Origin: Brasenia schreberi
Taxonomy: Eukaryota > Streptophyta > Magnoliopsida > Nymphaeales > Cabombaceae
Direction of reading: 5' to 3'
DNA: 64,000 bases
NCBI GenBank assembly: GCA_036023115.1
Contig: JAYKKT010000090.1
Span: 31,971,001 to 32,035,000, forward strand
Part shown: piece after piece, positions 33,311 to 46,200 of the stretch
Layout of the letters: each line of letters opens with the position of its first letter
Numbering within the stretch: the stretch's first letter is position 1
Made by a program: the position numbers and the translations under genes
The notes under the pieces: generated by a model
What the model was told of the DNA's origin: nothing
Seen by the model: the letters and a program-made list of their open reading frames with translations, nothing else
The model's database searches: none

Positions 33311-34265
33311 TAATTAATTAAAGCATGTTATTTTAGTTATTTTATATTATTTTAGTAACTAATTGTTAAACTATTTTCAGTTTATAATAAATAAGTATAT
33401 ACCTATGTTTGTTCTTTATTTGCTAATTCAATTATATTACTAAATTGAATGCTAAATTAAATGTTTGTTCTTTGATTAAAAATGTCAGTAATATTACTTA
33501 ATAATACTATTAATTAAGTGTTAGAAATAACTCTAATTCAACATTTACATCATCATTAATTTTTAAATGTTAATTTAAGTTAATACCTTCTACTTTGCTA
33601 TAAATGAGCTCACCCTCACAAGGACCAGGACCATCATATCCTTCATTCCGTCCTGCAATATTTTTCCCCAACAGGAGGCTATACAGGGAACGTTTATCAT
33701 GATATTCATCGATGGATTACCTCTGACACCAACTTCAGGGACCTCATGTCACCTGATTCTAGGCTGCTGTATGGCCAGAAAGAAGGGACCTCATTGCTTG
33801 ACAAACAGCTTGCTATCTAAGTACAACGTTCGAAGTTTTTTTTGACAGTGCCGGCAGAATATTACTGTAAACTGATGCTTTCCGGCATGCTTGTCTGACC
33901 CCTTATTGCTAGCGCAGATGGATTTTGGTGCCAACAGTAACATGTAAAGGTTAACTGGAAAATGTGAATTGCATAAAAGGACAAGTTTATTTGGTTTTTG
34001 GACATAGAACAGCCAACCTAAGCAAAATTGGTGAAGGTATATATGTGAATTGCATATACAAGTAGTTTTTTTATTTTAGAGTAGTCACTGAAAATACAAA
34101 AGAAGAATGTGCCGTTACATCTTCTATTGGACTAATTCTCGAGAATTTGTGGTATCAGAAGAATTCTTGAGACATTATGAAACTTTTTTATTTATAAAAC
34201 TTAACATACAAAATGAATTACATACTCTTTGATATGCATTTCAAGCTGTTTTTGCTTGGATGCTC

Positions 34266-37200
34266 CTATCTTTTTTGGAAGTTGAGGAATCTGATGCCGA
34301 AGGCGAAAATGAATAGAAAGATCATGACAAAGACCACATGAACTCCAGCGACCACACCCAAGAAGTCATGTTTGAAGCCTAAGTAAGCCTTTAAAAATTG
34401 ATTTACTGGCACTTGTCCCGTACCCGGGATCCACAAAAGAGTGGTGAGATCTCCTACTTGAGAGGTGATGAGACCATAGAGTGTCCATGCAACAGGAGAA
34501 GCCCAATAATACCATCTCCACCAAATTGGAATCATCTGCGGTACATAGTAGAATAATTAGCTAATACATTTTCCCCTTCTGAATTAGGAAAAGCTGAAAA
34601 TAGAACAGTACACTACTTTCAACTGCCTATAAGCATAAGTTTACAGCAACAAGGTCGATTCTAGGATGCATGAACGGATTATCCTTATCCATGAGAATGC
34701 TCAGTGTTGGGCTACTGAAATGTGTGTGCGTGTATAATATGTCTACATATGACATAATTTAGAAGCCTAACAATGAGCTCTGTGTGTGCCTGTGTGCAAG
34801 AAATAAGAATCTTGTGAATAAACTTGTTGGATGAATATACCAACAGAGCTTGTGCGCAAAGCTCAAACTTGTAACCAACGAGGAAGCTAATGCATGGTTC
34901 ACCTGGTATTAGCTAGTATGAGCTACTGTTCGGCATTGGAAACAAGACAAACACAATGTCTTTGGAGGTTATGATCTGGAATATCACCATTATAGATCTC
35001 GAATACCAAATCAGAGAATTACTTCTGCAAGTTTGCACAGATGTAGGATGGACAAGTGGATGCACAGCAAACTGTTGAATGTCAACCAACAAAACGAACT
35101 ACATAATATATTATATATATGGTATTTGTTTGCCTTTAAATATGTATGTGGTATCTATGCATGTATATGTAAATCTTTATGCTAGAATCTTGTCAAGAAC
35201 TAATAAAAAAAACATCGTGCAAAGGAAGAGAACAGCTTACTGGCCGACTGATGAGGAAGCCAGAGAAGAGATTCCAGAAGCTCAAGAAGAAGGAGCTAAC
35301 AATGGCACCTATGTGGGGGCCAGGGGTAAGCGAGACTCCCATCATCCCATAAAGTGTGAAGTACACAAAACTCATGTACATGAAGTAGAAAAACCACAAG
35401 AATTTGCCAGTATTCCAAGGAAAGTCGATCAAGAAGAATAACATTATACTGTACACGAGTGTTTGCACAGCGATATAGACCAACTCTATGGTAACCTGCA
35501 AATGAGAGGGATGGAATGAGTAACTGATCTCATCAGTTGAATACAAGGAATTGAAACACCAGAATCATGAGTAACATCAAAGCGAGTGTTGCGCTATCAC
35601 TTTAGGCTAAACATAGTGAAGCCCAACCGAAATGTCGCTGGATCCTGCGACAGTATATACTTAGCCCATGGTGTTGATATAATAGTTATGTATGATTACT
35701 AAAGGAACCATTGCACAAGAAATCATAAGCGGGCTACCTGAGCAACGGCATAAGCCAAAGAGGAATACATCCCTGCTGCTTTTTCACGATACATGACTGT
35801 CCTCTCGACACCAACAACAGGCTGAACAGTCATTGAGTTGCTCGCTCCAAGAAACATAACAGCAGCATACATTGATCCTAACAGATTGACTAGTTCTTGC
35901 TGTGTTTCCCTGTATGAATAAACCATGATCACCATGAGAGTAAATGGTATTAGAAAATGTGCAATTGTTTACTTACTAGTTCTGCACATCAAAATTGGAA
36001 GCAGTAACTGAAAATTGGAAATGAGACCACATATACTGAAGATTAGAAGTTTTACATCTTCTGGCCAGCTTTCCAAAAGATGGTGCCAAAGAGAAGAGCG
36101 ATAACGATTGTCATCAAGAGTCGAATAGCATTATATTGTGGGTTTCTCCAGTAGGACCAATTTTGCTTCCATAAGCAGGCTTTGCATTGAACCAGAAATC
36201 TCTGAGAGTATTTCGTGGGGAAGAAAAGATCCTTTGAACCCGGCACAGGAGTATTCAGTTCCTTAATAAGTTCCTCATTTCTCCTGAATAAAGAAATTAT
36301 CAAATACTTCGGGCAGTCGCAGAAGCTAAATTAAAGTGAAAAGATGTGTGCAGTAACAAAACCAATTACTGAGTTATAATTACTTGTAAAGGGAGGAGTT
36401 GGCATAAATTTCAGCAAAGTCTATATCAAGTTGAGCTTCGACTGAAGGAGATGTAACTTCCAACATCCATGTTGCAGGATTATATCCTTCTCTGATTTTC
36501 GGTACTCCAGGAATTGCCTACAAGAATAAAATTATGTAAACATTACGAAAGCAGTGAAGCCCAAAGCAGCAGAACTACCAATCATATATAATAGGAGTTT
36601 TGAAGGCCTCCAAGTTGGCATAACATGTTTTACGCGAACCATGCCGCTCAAATATGGTAATCACTATAGTCCAAAAGGATGGCTTCAATTAAGGATCTAG
36701 CTTAGTTTGCTTTGGTCACCTTAACTGTACTGTGAACCAATGAATTAATTGCAAAATCTTTATGGCTTCTAAAAACGTAGTACCTAATGCGTCAGCACAA
36801 CAGCCAGTTAATATAATTGGAATATCTAGTTTCATACCACAAATTATCTTAGCCTGCAAAAACAGCAAAGGAAAAGCTAATGGAGCTATAGGACATAGCC
36901 TGCATCATACATTCGTTTGAGCAACTCTAATATACATTCCTGGTTCCCCACACATTGTTGATTGAAAGATTAAAAGAAAAAAATATAAATAATTTCTCAC
37001 CTCAAAATACTCTATAAGCTTGTGGGAACAGTGGCCAAGAGATCCTGCATAAATCATCTGCCCACCTCTCTTCATCAACAGAAGCTGCGGTCAGAAAACA
37101 CTTTGTGATTATAGAAACAGCAGAAAAAGGAAAAACAAAGGGCAAACATGATGGTAATTGGCTTTAATTGTTACAAGTTTACCTCATCAAAAGCTTCAAA

Positions 37201-40200
37201 GATATCGATGCTCGGCTGATGGATTGTGCATACCACAGTTCTCCCTGTATCAACCGTGTTCCTCACAGTCCTCATAACAATCGCAGCAGCTCTGGCATCA
37301 AGCCCTGTTGTGGGTTCATCCATGAAGATTATTGAAGGATTAGCAACCAACTCTACAGCTATAGTCAAACGCTTGCGTTGCTCAGTTGAAAGACCATCTA
37401 CTCCAGGAAGACCCACTAGAGAATTCCTTATTGGATTCAGCTCAACTAACTCCATGACTTCTTCAACAAACATCTGAAAAATAGATAAGAAACAATCATC
37501 ATTAAAATTTCAAAGACAGTTGTAACTGGCCTTCCTGGCAAGAAAATATACCTTGCGGGTCTCAGACTTTACTTCTGGAGAAAGACGCAACCATGCAGAG
37601 TAGATCAAGGACTCATATGCAGTAACATTAGGTGAATGTATGTCATTCTGTTCACAGTAACCACTGATTCGAGCAAAAGTCTCTTGCCTTTTAGGAAAAC
37701 CAGAAATGCTTATGTTTCCTTCAACATATCCTCCTGTTTTCCTTCCTGCTAGGACATCCATCAATGTGGTCTTTCCAGCACCACTTACACCCACCAAAGC
37801 AGTGAGAACACCAGGTCTGAAAGCACCAGTCACATCACGTAGTAACTGGAGCCTACTTTCCTCAATTCCTCGACTTCTCATTTCCTGGTGAACAAACAAA
37901 TTGTTGACCGTGACACAAGGGAAAATTGATATCATACCAGCCAACTATCATTTCAAGCTTTTTTTTTTTGAGATATTCTTTTTTCCTCTGCAAGTAAACT
38001 CAACTTGAAATATGGAACATAATTTAATTGATTTTTGTGTGCATAATGGAAAAAGAGTCCATTTTCCAAGAAATATTTACCAGAGGAAAATGACGGAGAG
38101 ATATGCATATTCATGCAGGAATGCAAGCATATTTTGCTTGCATCCACACACCATATCCATTCTAGACAGATTTTTTAAGGGGCCAGATGTTTAAAGTCAC
38201 GAGAGAAAGAAGCCAGAAACATCGTTCAGTTGCTTGAATAATCTATCAACAACAAAGTCCAACTTGTTTAACATACATAATGTTTTGAAAGGGATACTCA
38301 TTATAACTTCAATTTGTAGCAAGAAAATCAGAAACCTGACAGTCAAATATCATTACAACAACAACTAAGCCTTTTCCCATACTAGATGGGGTCGGCTACA
38401 TCGATTCTTTGTTTCCACAGAGCCCTATCATGTGCCATGTTAGTAGTTAACTCACAATAAGCCAGATCATTCTTTATTGTTTCTTTCCAACACTTTTGTG
38501 GTCATCCTCTACCTCTTTTATTACTTTCAAAATCTAGTTTTTCATACCTTCTTACGGGTTCTTCTTTTGTTCTTTCTATATGTCCAAACCACCTTAAACG
38601 ATATTCTCTCATTTTATCCTCCATTGGTGCACACATAATTTATTTTTAATAACCTCATTATGTATACGGTCTTTTCTTGTATGACCACTTATCCATCTCA
38701 ACATCTTCATTTCTGTCAGAGACATCTTTTGTACATGTTGATGATTAACTACCAAATACTCACAACCATAAAACATGGCAAGTTTAATTGATGCTCTATA
38801 ACATTTACCTTTTAACTTTAATAGGATCTTCTTATCACAAAGAATACTTGATGCTCCTCTCCATTTTAACCAACCAACATTAATTCTATGAGTAACATCT
38901 CCATCAATTCTTCTATCACTCTGAAAAATTGACCCTAGGTATTTAAAACTTTCCTTTTGCGGGATGCAATGTATGTCAATTTTAATTTCTAAGTCATCTG
39001 AAGTAACCAAATGATCAAACTTATATTCCATATATTCTGTCTTTGTTCTACTAAGTCAGAAGCCTTTATTTTCTATTGTTTCTCTCCATAGTTTCAGTTT
39101 TCTATTAACTTTTTCCTTAGACTCCTCCACTAAGACAATGTCATCTGCAAATAACATACACCAAGGTACTAAAATTATTAGAACATTATCCCTGATATCA
39201 ACCATTCTATTCTTTTCCAATTTTTCCTTTCAGTTAAGGAAACAACCAAAGTTTACTTCAGAAACACCAATCCCTTTTAGACTAATAAAATGGCAGAATT
39301 ATCAAAAGTTTCACATTTGTGGTCACTTCTACAAGGAACATAAGTTAACTATAGAAGTTTGACTCAGTCATATTTTTGATACAGAGCGCAATAATCATAA
39401 GTTTTGATACATCAAGCAACAAACAACAACAACAACTAAGCCTTTTTTCCATACTAGACAAGGTCGGCTGCATGGATTCTTTGTTTCCACATAGCCCTAT
39501 GATGTGCCATGTTAGCTGTTAGCTCACAATAAGCTAGATAATTCTTTATTATTTCTTTACAACACTTTTATGGTCATCCTCTACCTCTTTTAATACTTTT
39601 CAAATTTAGTTTTTCATACCTTCTTACAGGTTATTATTTTGATCTTCTTTCTATATGTTCAAACCATCTTAAACGATATTCTCTCATTTTATCCTCTATT
39701 GGCGCCACTCCTAATTTGTTTCTAATAACCTCATTATGTATAGGTCTTTTCTTGTATGACTACTCATCCATCTCAACATCTTCATTTATGTCACAGACAT
39801 CTTTTGTATATGTTGATGATTAACTGTCCAACACTCATAACCATAAAACATGGCAGGTCTAATTGTTGCTCTGTAATACTTTAATGGTATCTTATTATCA
39901 CAAAGAATACCTTATGCTCCTCTCCATTTTAACCAACCATCATTAATTCTATGTGTAACATCTCCGTAAATTCTTCCATCACTTTGAAAAATTGACCCTA
40001 GGTATTTAAAACTTTCCTTTTGAGGGATGCAATGTGTGCTAATTTTAATTTCTATGTCCTCTAAAGTAACCAAATGATCAAACTTACATTCCATATATTC
40101 TGTCTTTGTTCTACTAAGTTAAAGGCCTTTGCTTTCTAATATTTTTAGTCTCGCTACATTGCCGCCCGAATGTAGTGAAAAATTTTCAGAGAGGGTCTCC

Positions 40201-43200
40201 GCATTTTGATTATGGACGGATGCGGGGGGTAAGGAAGCTAGTCCTAGATAATAAGATTCGTATTGGTTCTTGGAATATCGAAACATTATCGGGTAAGCTA
40301 ATGGAGGTGGTAGATACTATGATTCGGAGAAAGATTCATATTCTATGTTTACAAGAGACAAAATGGGTTGGAGAAAAAGCAAAGGAGATAGAAGATACAG
40401 GTTTTAAATTATGGTACTCAGGTAAAGAAAAAGCCCGAAATGGAGTTGGTATTATCATAAATAAAGATTTAAAGGAGAGTGTAGTAGACATACAACGATA
40501 TGGTGACCGAATCATGACATTGAAATTAGTGTTAGGAGTAGAGGTTTTGAATATAGTTTGTGCTTACGCACCCCAAGTAGGACTAGAAGATAGTATAAAG
40601 ACAGTTTTTTGGGAAGAGTTAGATAAGGTGTTTCAAAAGATTCCACAAAGGGAGATGATTTGTTTAGGAGGAGATTTAAATGGACATGTCGGTAAAGAGG
40701 CATTAGGATATCAAGGGATTCATGGAAACTTTGGTTATGGGGATATAAACAAGGAAGGTAGGGAGATTTTAAATTTTGCTATGTCATTTGATCTCTTTAT
40801 AGTCAATACAATCTTCAAAAAACGAGATGAACATTTAATTACTTATAAGAGTGGCTTATCACAAACACAAATTGATTACTTTATTTGTAAAAAAAAAGAT
40901 AGAGCGTGTTGTAAAGATTGTAAGGTAATTCCAGGAGAAAGCTTAACCACCCAACATCGACTTTTAGTTATAGATTTACAAATAAAAAAATGGACAAAGA
41001 AGAAAAGAGTGCATCGAGCTATTCGGACTAAATGGTGGAACCTCATCAGTGAGAAAGAAGATATATTTAAACAAAAAGTCCTTCAAGGAGATGTTTGGAA
41101 TTATGTTGGCACACCCTCTGATATGTGGAACAATATGGCTATACATATTAGGAAAGTGGCGAAAGATGTGTTAGGGTTATCTAAGGGAGGTGTACCGGCA
41201 CAAAAAGAAGCTTGGTGGTGGAGTGAAGTAGTACAAAACAAAATCAAGGCAAAGAGGGCATGTTACAAATTACATTATGCTAAGAAAACTAGTGAAACTT
41301 TAGAAGCTTATAAGAAAGCAAAGAAGGAAGCAAAAAAGGCCGTTAGTGAAGCAAAAGCTAAGATTTGGGAGGACTTATATAAAAAACTCAACTCAAAAGA
41401 GGGTGAAAGAGACATTTTTAGGATAGCTAGGGCTAGAGATAAGAAAACTAAAGATCTTAATTATGTTAGATGCATAAAAGACGAGGATGAAAAAATTTTA
41501 GTGGCAAATGATGATATAAGAAATAGATGGAAAAACTATTTTTATAATCTTTTTAATGAAAATAAAGATGTTAGTATTAGTTTAGGAGATTTAGCCAAGT
41601 CAGAAAAGTATATAAACCACAATTTCTACCGACGTATTCAAAAGAATGAAGTCAAAGAGGCTCTTAAACATATGAAGAGTGGTAAATCGGTAGGACCAGA
41701 TAATATTCCTATAGAAGTTTGGAAAATACTAGGAGAAATAGGAATCACTTGGCTCACAAGACTATTTAATGAAATATGGAAAAACCAAAAGATGCCTGAG
41801 GAATGGAGAGCAAGTACACTTATACCCATATATAAAAACAAGGGAGACATTCAAAATTATGCGAATTATCGAGGTATCAAGTTAATGAGTCATACTATGA
41901 AATTATGGGAAAGAATTATTGAACGTAGGTTAAGACAAGTATCAAGTACAACAGAGAACCAATTTGGATTTATGCCTGGTAGATCTACTATTGAAGCGAT
42001 TCACCTTTTGAGACGTCTTATGGAACATTTTAGAGCAAAAAAGAAAGACCTTCACATGATATTTATTGATCTAGAAAAAGCTTATGATAGGGTACCGAGG
42101 GAGGTTCTTTGGAGAACTTTGGAAAAAAGAGGTATCCCATTGACATATATTAACCTTATAAGAGACATGTATGATGGTGCAAAAACATGTGTGAGGACTC
42201 ATGAAGGAACGACAGACTTCTTTGAAGTTAATATTGGGTTACATCAAGGATCAACTTTAAGTCCATACTTATTTATAATGGTGATGGATGAGTTAACAAA
42301 ACATATTCAAGATGAAGTACCTTGGTGTATGTTATTTGCAGATGATATTGTATTAGTGGAGGATTGGAACTATGGAGAGAAACATTAGAAAGTAGAACAA
42401 AGACAGAATATATGGAATGTAAGTTTGATCATTTGGCTACTTCAGAGGACATAGAAATTAAAATTGGCACACATTGCATTCCCCAAAAGGAAACTTTTAA
42501 ATACCTAGGGTCAATTTTTCAAAGTGATGGAAGAATTGATGGAGATGTTACACATAGAATTAATGCTGGTTGGTTAAAATGGAGAGGAGCATCAGGTATT
42601 CTTTGTGACAAGAAGATACCATTAAAATTAAAAGGTAAATATTATAGAGCAGCAGTTAGGCCTGCCATGTTTTATGGTTCTGAGTGTTGGGCAGTTAATC
42701 ATCAACATGTACAAAGGATGTCTGTGACAGAAATGAAGATGTTGAGATGGATGAGTGGTCATACAAGAAAAGGCTGTATACATAATGAGGTTATTAGAAA
42801 CAAATTAGGAGTGGCACCAATAGAGGATAAAATGAGAGAACATCGTTTAAGATGGTTTGGACATATAGAAAGAAGATCAAAAGAAGAACCTGTAAGAAGG
42901 TTAGAAAACCTAAATTTGGAAAGTATTAAAAGAGGTAGAGGACGACCACAAAAGTGTTGGAAAGAAACAATAAAGAATGATCTAGCTTATTGGGAGTTAA
43001 CTGCTAACATGGCACATGATAGAGATCTGTGGAAACAAAGAATCCATGTAGCCGACCCCGTCTAGTATGGGAAAAGGCTTAGTTGTTGTTGTTGTTGTTG
43101 TTGTATAGTTTCAATTTTCTATTGACTTTTTCCTTAGACTCCTCCACTAACACAATGTCATCTGTAAATAACATACACCAAGGTATTTCATCTTGAATAT

Positions 43201-46200
43201 GTTTTGTTAACTCATCAATCACCATTATAAATAAGTATGGACTTAAAGTTGATCCTTGATGTAACCCAATATTAACTTCAAAGAAGTTTGTCAATCCTTC
43301 ATGAGTCCTCACACATGTTTTTGAACCATCGTACGTGTCTCTTATAAGGTTAATGTATGTCAATGAGATACCTTTTTTTTCAAAGTTCTCCAAAGAACCT
43401 CTCTCGATACCCAATCGTAAGCTTTTTCTAGATCAATAAATATCATGTGAATTTGCTCTAAAATATTCCATAAGACGTCTTAAAAGGTGAATCGCTTCGA
43501 CAGTAGATCTGCCTAGCATGAATCCAAATTGGTTCTTTGTTGTACTTATACTTGTCTTAACCTACGTTCGATAATTCTTTCCCACAATTTCATAGTATGG
43601 CTCATTAACTTGATACCTCGATAATTCACACTATTTTGAATGTCTCTCTTGTTCTTATATATGGGTATAAGTGTACTCGCTCTCCATTCCTCAAGCATCT
43701 TTTGGTTTCTTCATATTTCATTAAATAGTCTTGTGAGTCAAGTGATTCCTATTTTTCCTATTATTTTCCAAACTTCTATAAGAATATTGTCTGGTCCTAC
43801 CGATTTACCACCCTTCATATGTTTAAGAGCCTCTTTGACTTCATTCTTTTGAATACATTGGTAGAAATTGTCGTTTATATACTTTTCTGATTTGGCTAAC
43901 TAGGCTAAGCTAATACTAACATCTTTATTATCATTAAAAAGCTTATAAGAATAGTTTTTCCATCTATTTCTTATATCATCATTTGCCACTAGAATTTTTT
44001 CATCATCGTCTTTGATGAATCTAAATTAAGATCTTTAGTTTTCTTATCTCTAGCCCTAGCTATCCTAAAAATATCTCTTTCACCCTCTTTTGAGTTGAGT
44101 TTTTTATATAAATCCTCCCAAATTTTAGCTTGTGCTTCACTGACGTTCTTTTTCGCTTCCTTCTTTGCTTTCTTATAAGCCTCTAAAGTTTCACTAGTTT
44201 TCTTAGCAACAAAATTATGAATTGAAAAGCGCACTACCCAAACATGAAAATGCTTACTGCAGGCATGTCAACATAGTAATTGACATGTTCAAATGCTAGA
44301 GAAAGAGGCTGGAAAGGTAAAATCATTCCTCTCCTGCCACCCATTGTTGCTTCTGATCCTGTGCTTGCATTCCGGTTCCTGACAGCCATGTCAATTCCTG
44401 GAGCCATAAAAGTAGATAATTAGCTGCAATGAGCTTACAACATGAAGAGGGTAAAATGAAATTAAAGAACAAAACCAACCTTCAGATACTGAATCTTGAA
44501 ATTGAGCATCAAATTTCAGTGACCTTGATTTTTCCTTCCTGATGGATTTTGACTTCTTTACAACATTGATGTTGCCATCCTCATCTGGAAGAGACTGAGG
44601 ATTTCCTATAGCTGCATAATTCAAATTCAGAAAATTGATCACTAGAGTTTAGCATAATGTTTCAACCACTGTACTCAACAGTAGAGATTTTCTACTTACG
44701 ATTGAGATACTTAAGAGCAAGGACAAAGAAAACATTGAACAGAATTGAGTATCCGACAAGAGCTCCAATGGCTAGCCAATACCAGTAACCACGGAAGAAC
44801 ATCCCTCTAGATTTCAGAATAGCCACCCCTATTGTGCGAGCATCAATCATCGTATCATTATTAGGCTGAAACAACAGAAAGCAAAATCATGTTACAGGTA
44901 TGCAACTTAACTCCCAATCAAGTATTTGGAACCAGCAACAGGAAATTTATCCAAGCGACTGACAGTGAAAGTGGTTTCTGAATGCCATACACTCAGGTGG
45001 TTATAGACTTTGCTAACTGGATGCCATACACCCATCGAAATACCTGAGTGTAATTGAAAGTGGTTTCTGAATGCCATACACTCAGGTGGAACCAGCAGAG
45101 TCTACGTACTAAAATCAGAACAGCGAACAACTCCTCTCTATGTAAAATGGGTGAAAATCTTTTCAGTACGTAGACTCTGCTAACTGGATGCCATACACTG
45201 AGGTACAGATTACAGGACTTAATGATCTTTAATGTTTATAATCACAATATATTCCTGTTTTTTAAGTTGGTATTACGTTATAGTACTGAATTTTCAGAAG
45301 TGATTTCTGAGTTTTCTTCTTCTTTGAAATTCATGAGGTTTAATTGCACTAAAATATACATTTATGTATGTAATATGTAATGGATGTACATGTGTATAGT
45401 CACATCCCTGTACTCATAGCTTTTTTGGTTTCCATGCCATACACACCATATTCGTACTGGCATCTCCATGCATTTGGTATACTTCCGTTGCCCCAGTTTC
45501 TAGCAGAATAACCATGACAGAGAAACTTGGCTGACACAAAGCCAATAGTAGCAACTGATAACGTTGCCACAAATTTGATTTCTTTCGGCTCTATAAGTAT
45601 GAAATAATAGATGGTTTTACCTGGTTCCATCTCTCGTCAAGAAACTCATTAACGGCTATAGCATTTTGTCCATACATCATAGGAGAAGCATAATAGCCCC
45701 ATATCATCCATGGCCCAATGTCATCTGTAAAAGGAGAGAGAGGTTACACTCATTAGGTTAAACGAAACAATTTCACATGAAGAATGGAAAATCTCATTTA
45801 ATACTAATATAATTCATGTGAGTATAGTACAGATGGTATAACGAGAAACTGCTAGTTACCTCTTGAAACAATAAATCCACTTAGGACAAAAACAATTAAG
45901 ATTGAAAAGGAAGCAAGTGTGCCTGCTATAACTTTTTTGTTCTTCCAATTGCAGCAAGCAAGCGAAAAAAGAGATAGACTCATTTGATTCACACAGAAGA
46001 ATGCTAATAATTGACAGAAAAAACCTGTGTAACAGGTGTTTAGTTACATCATTGAACAAAATTTGCAAGTCAATAAAACTAAGGAATGATAGAAGAGTAT
46101 ACCAATTAATCATTTCTATGTTCTTGACAAATTCACTTTATACAAATTGCATTTTCATACTCCTGGCAGCTGCAGGAGCAAAGCCGATAGTATAATACAA

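Larger units (their letters stand above)
31240..34265. other. Intergenic region between phosphatase and transporter
   Basis: This holds the phosphatase promoter side and the transporter 3' flank. It includes a (CT)n(TA)n run (31549-31585), a weak SINE-like segment (31609-31695) and the RTE tail insertion at 33283-33310. The remainder is AT-rich with no recognised gene. Confidence 0.45.
40148..43101 (+). mobile_element. RTE-clade LINE, near-intact young copy
   Basis: This is about 2.95 kb. It begins near tctcgctacattgccg and ends gtctagtatgggaaaaggct plus (TTG)n. It encodes an endonuclease and reverse transcriptase in one long frame, then a C-terminal frame displaced by two short deletions at about 42360-42395 (25 and about 18 bp, judged against the copies at 39060-39160 and 43100-43145). 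Related plant proteins are often labelled craniofacial development protein 2-like. It lies inside an older antisense RTE, with loss of roughly 6 target bases and no TSD. Confidence 0.9.
39424..44204 (-). mobile_element. RTE-clade LINE interrupted by a second RTE
   Basis: The 3' part is 39424-40147 and the 5' part 43102-44204, both minus strand. They abut in element coordinates: the break falls in the same RTE segment (ATTAGAAA side and AAATTGAAACTAT side). The outer ends carry AGCAACAAA at 39415-39423 and 44205-44213, a 9-bp TSD for this element. The older copy is 5'-truncated (it begins at [19 protein letters not shown]) and decayed. The plus-strand RTE at 40148-43101 inserted into it. Confidence 0.85.
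37885..44257 (-). other. Intron 12 of the transporter (6.4 kb, RTE-filled)
   Basis: The donor is CCTGCA|GTAAGC and the acceptor CACCAG|GAAATG. It lies between YYVDMPA and [10 protein letters not shown], just before NBD2. It contains three RTE copies: 38354-39168 (-), and 39424-44204 (-) interrupted by 40148-43101 (+). The lack of splice-site damage suggests the insertions were tolerated. Confidence 0.85.

Noticed and set aside
42355..42400. Small intron in the RTE ORF (GTAAAGG...TTAG)
   Set aside because: The missing segment in the young copy does not match removal at GT-AG and is only ~18 bp. Deletion between short repeats explains it better.
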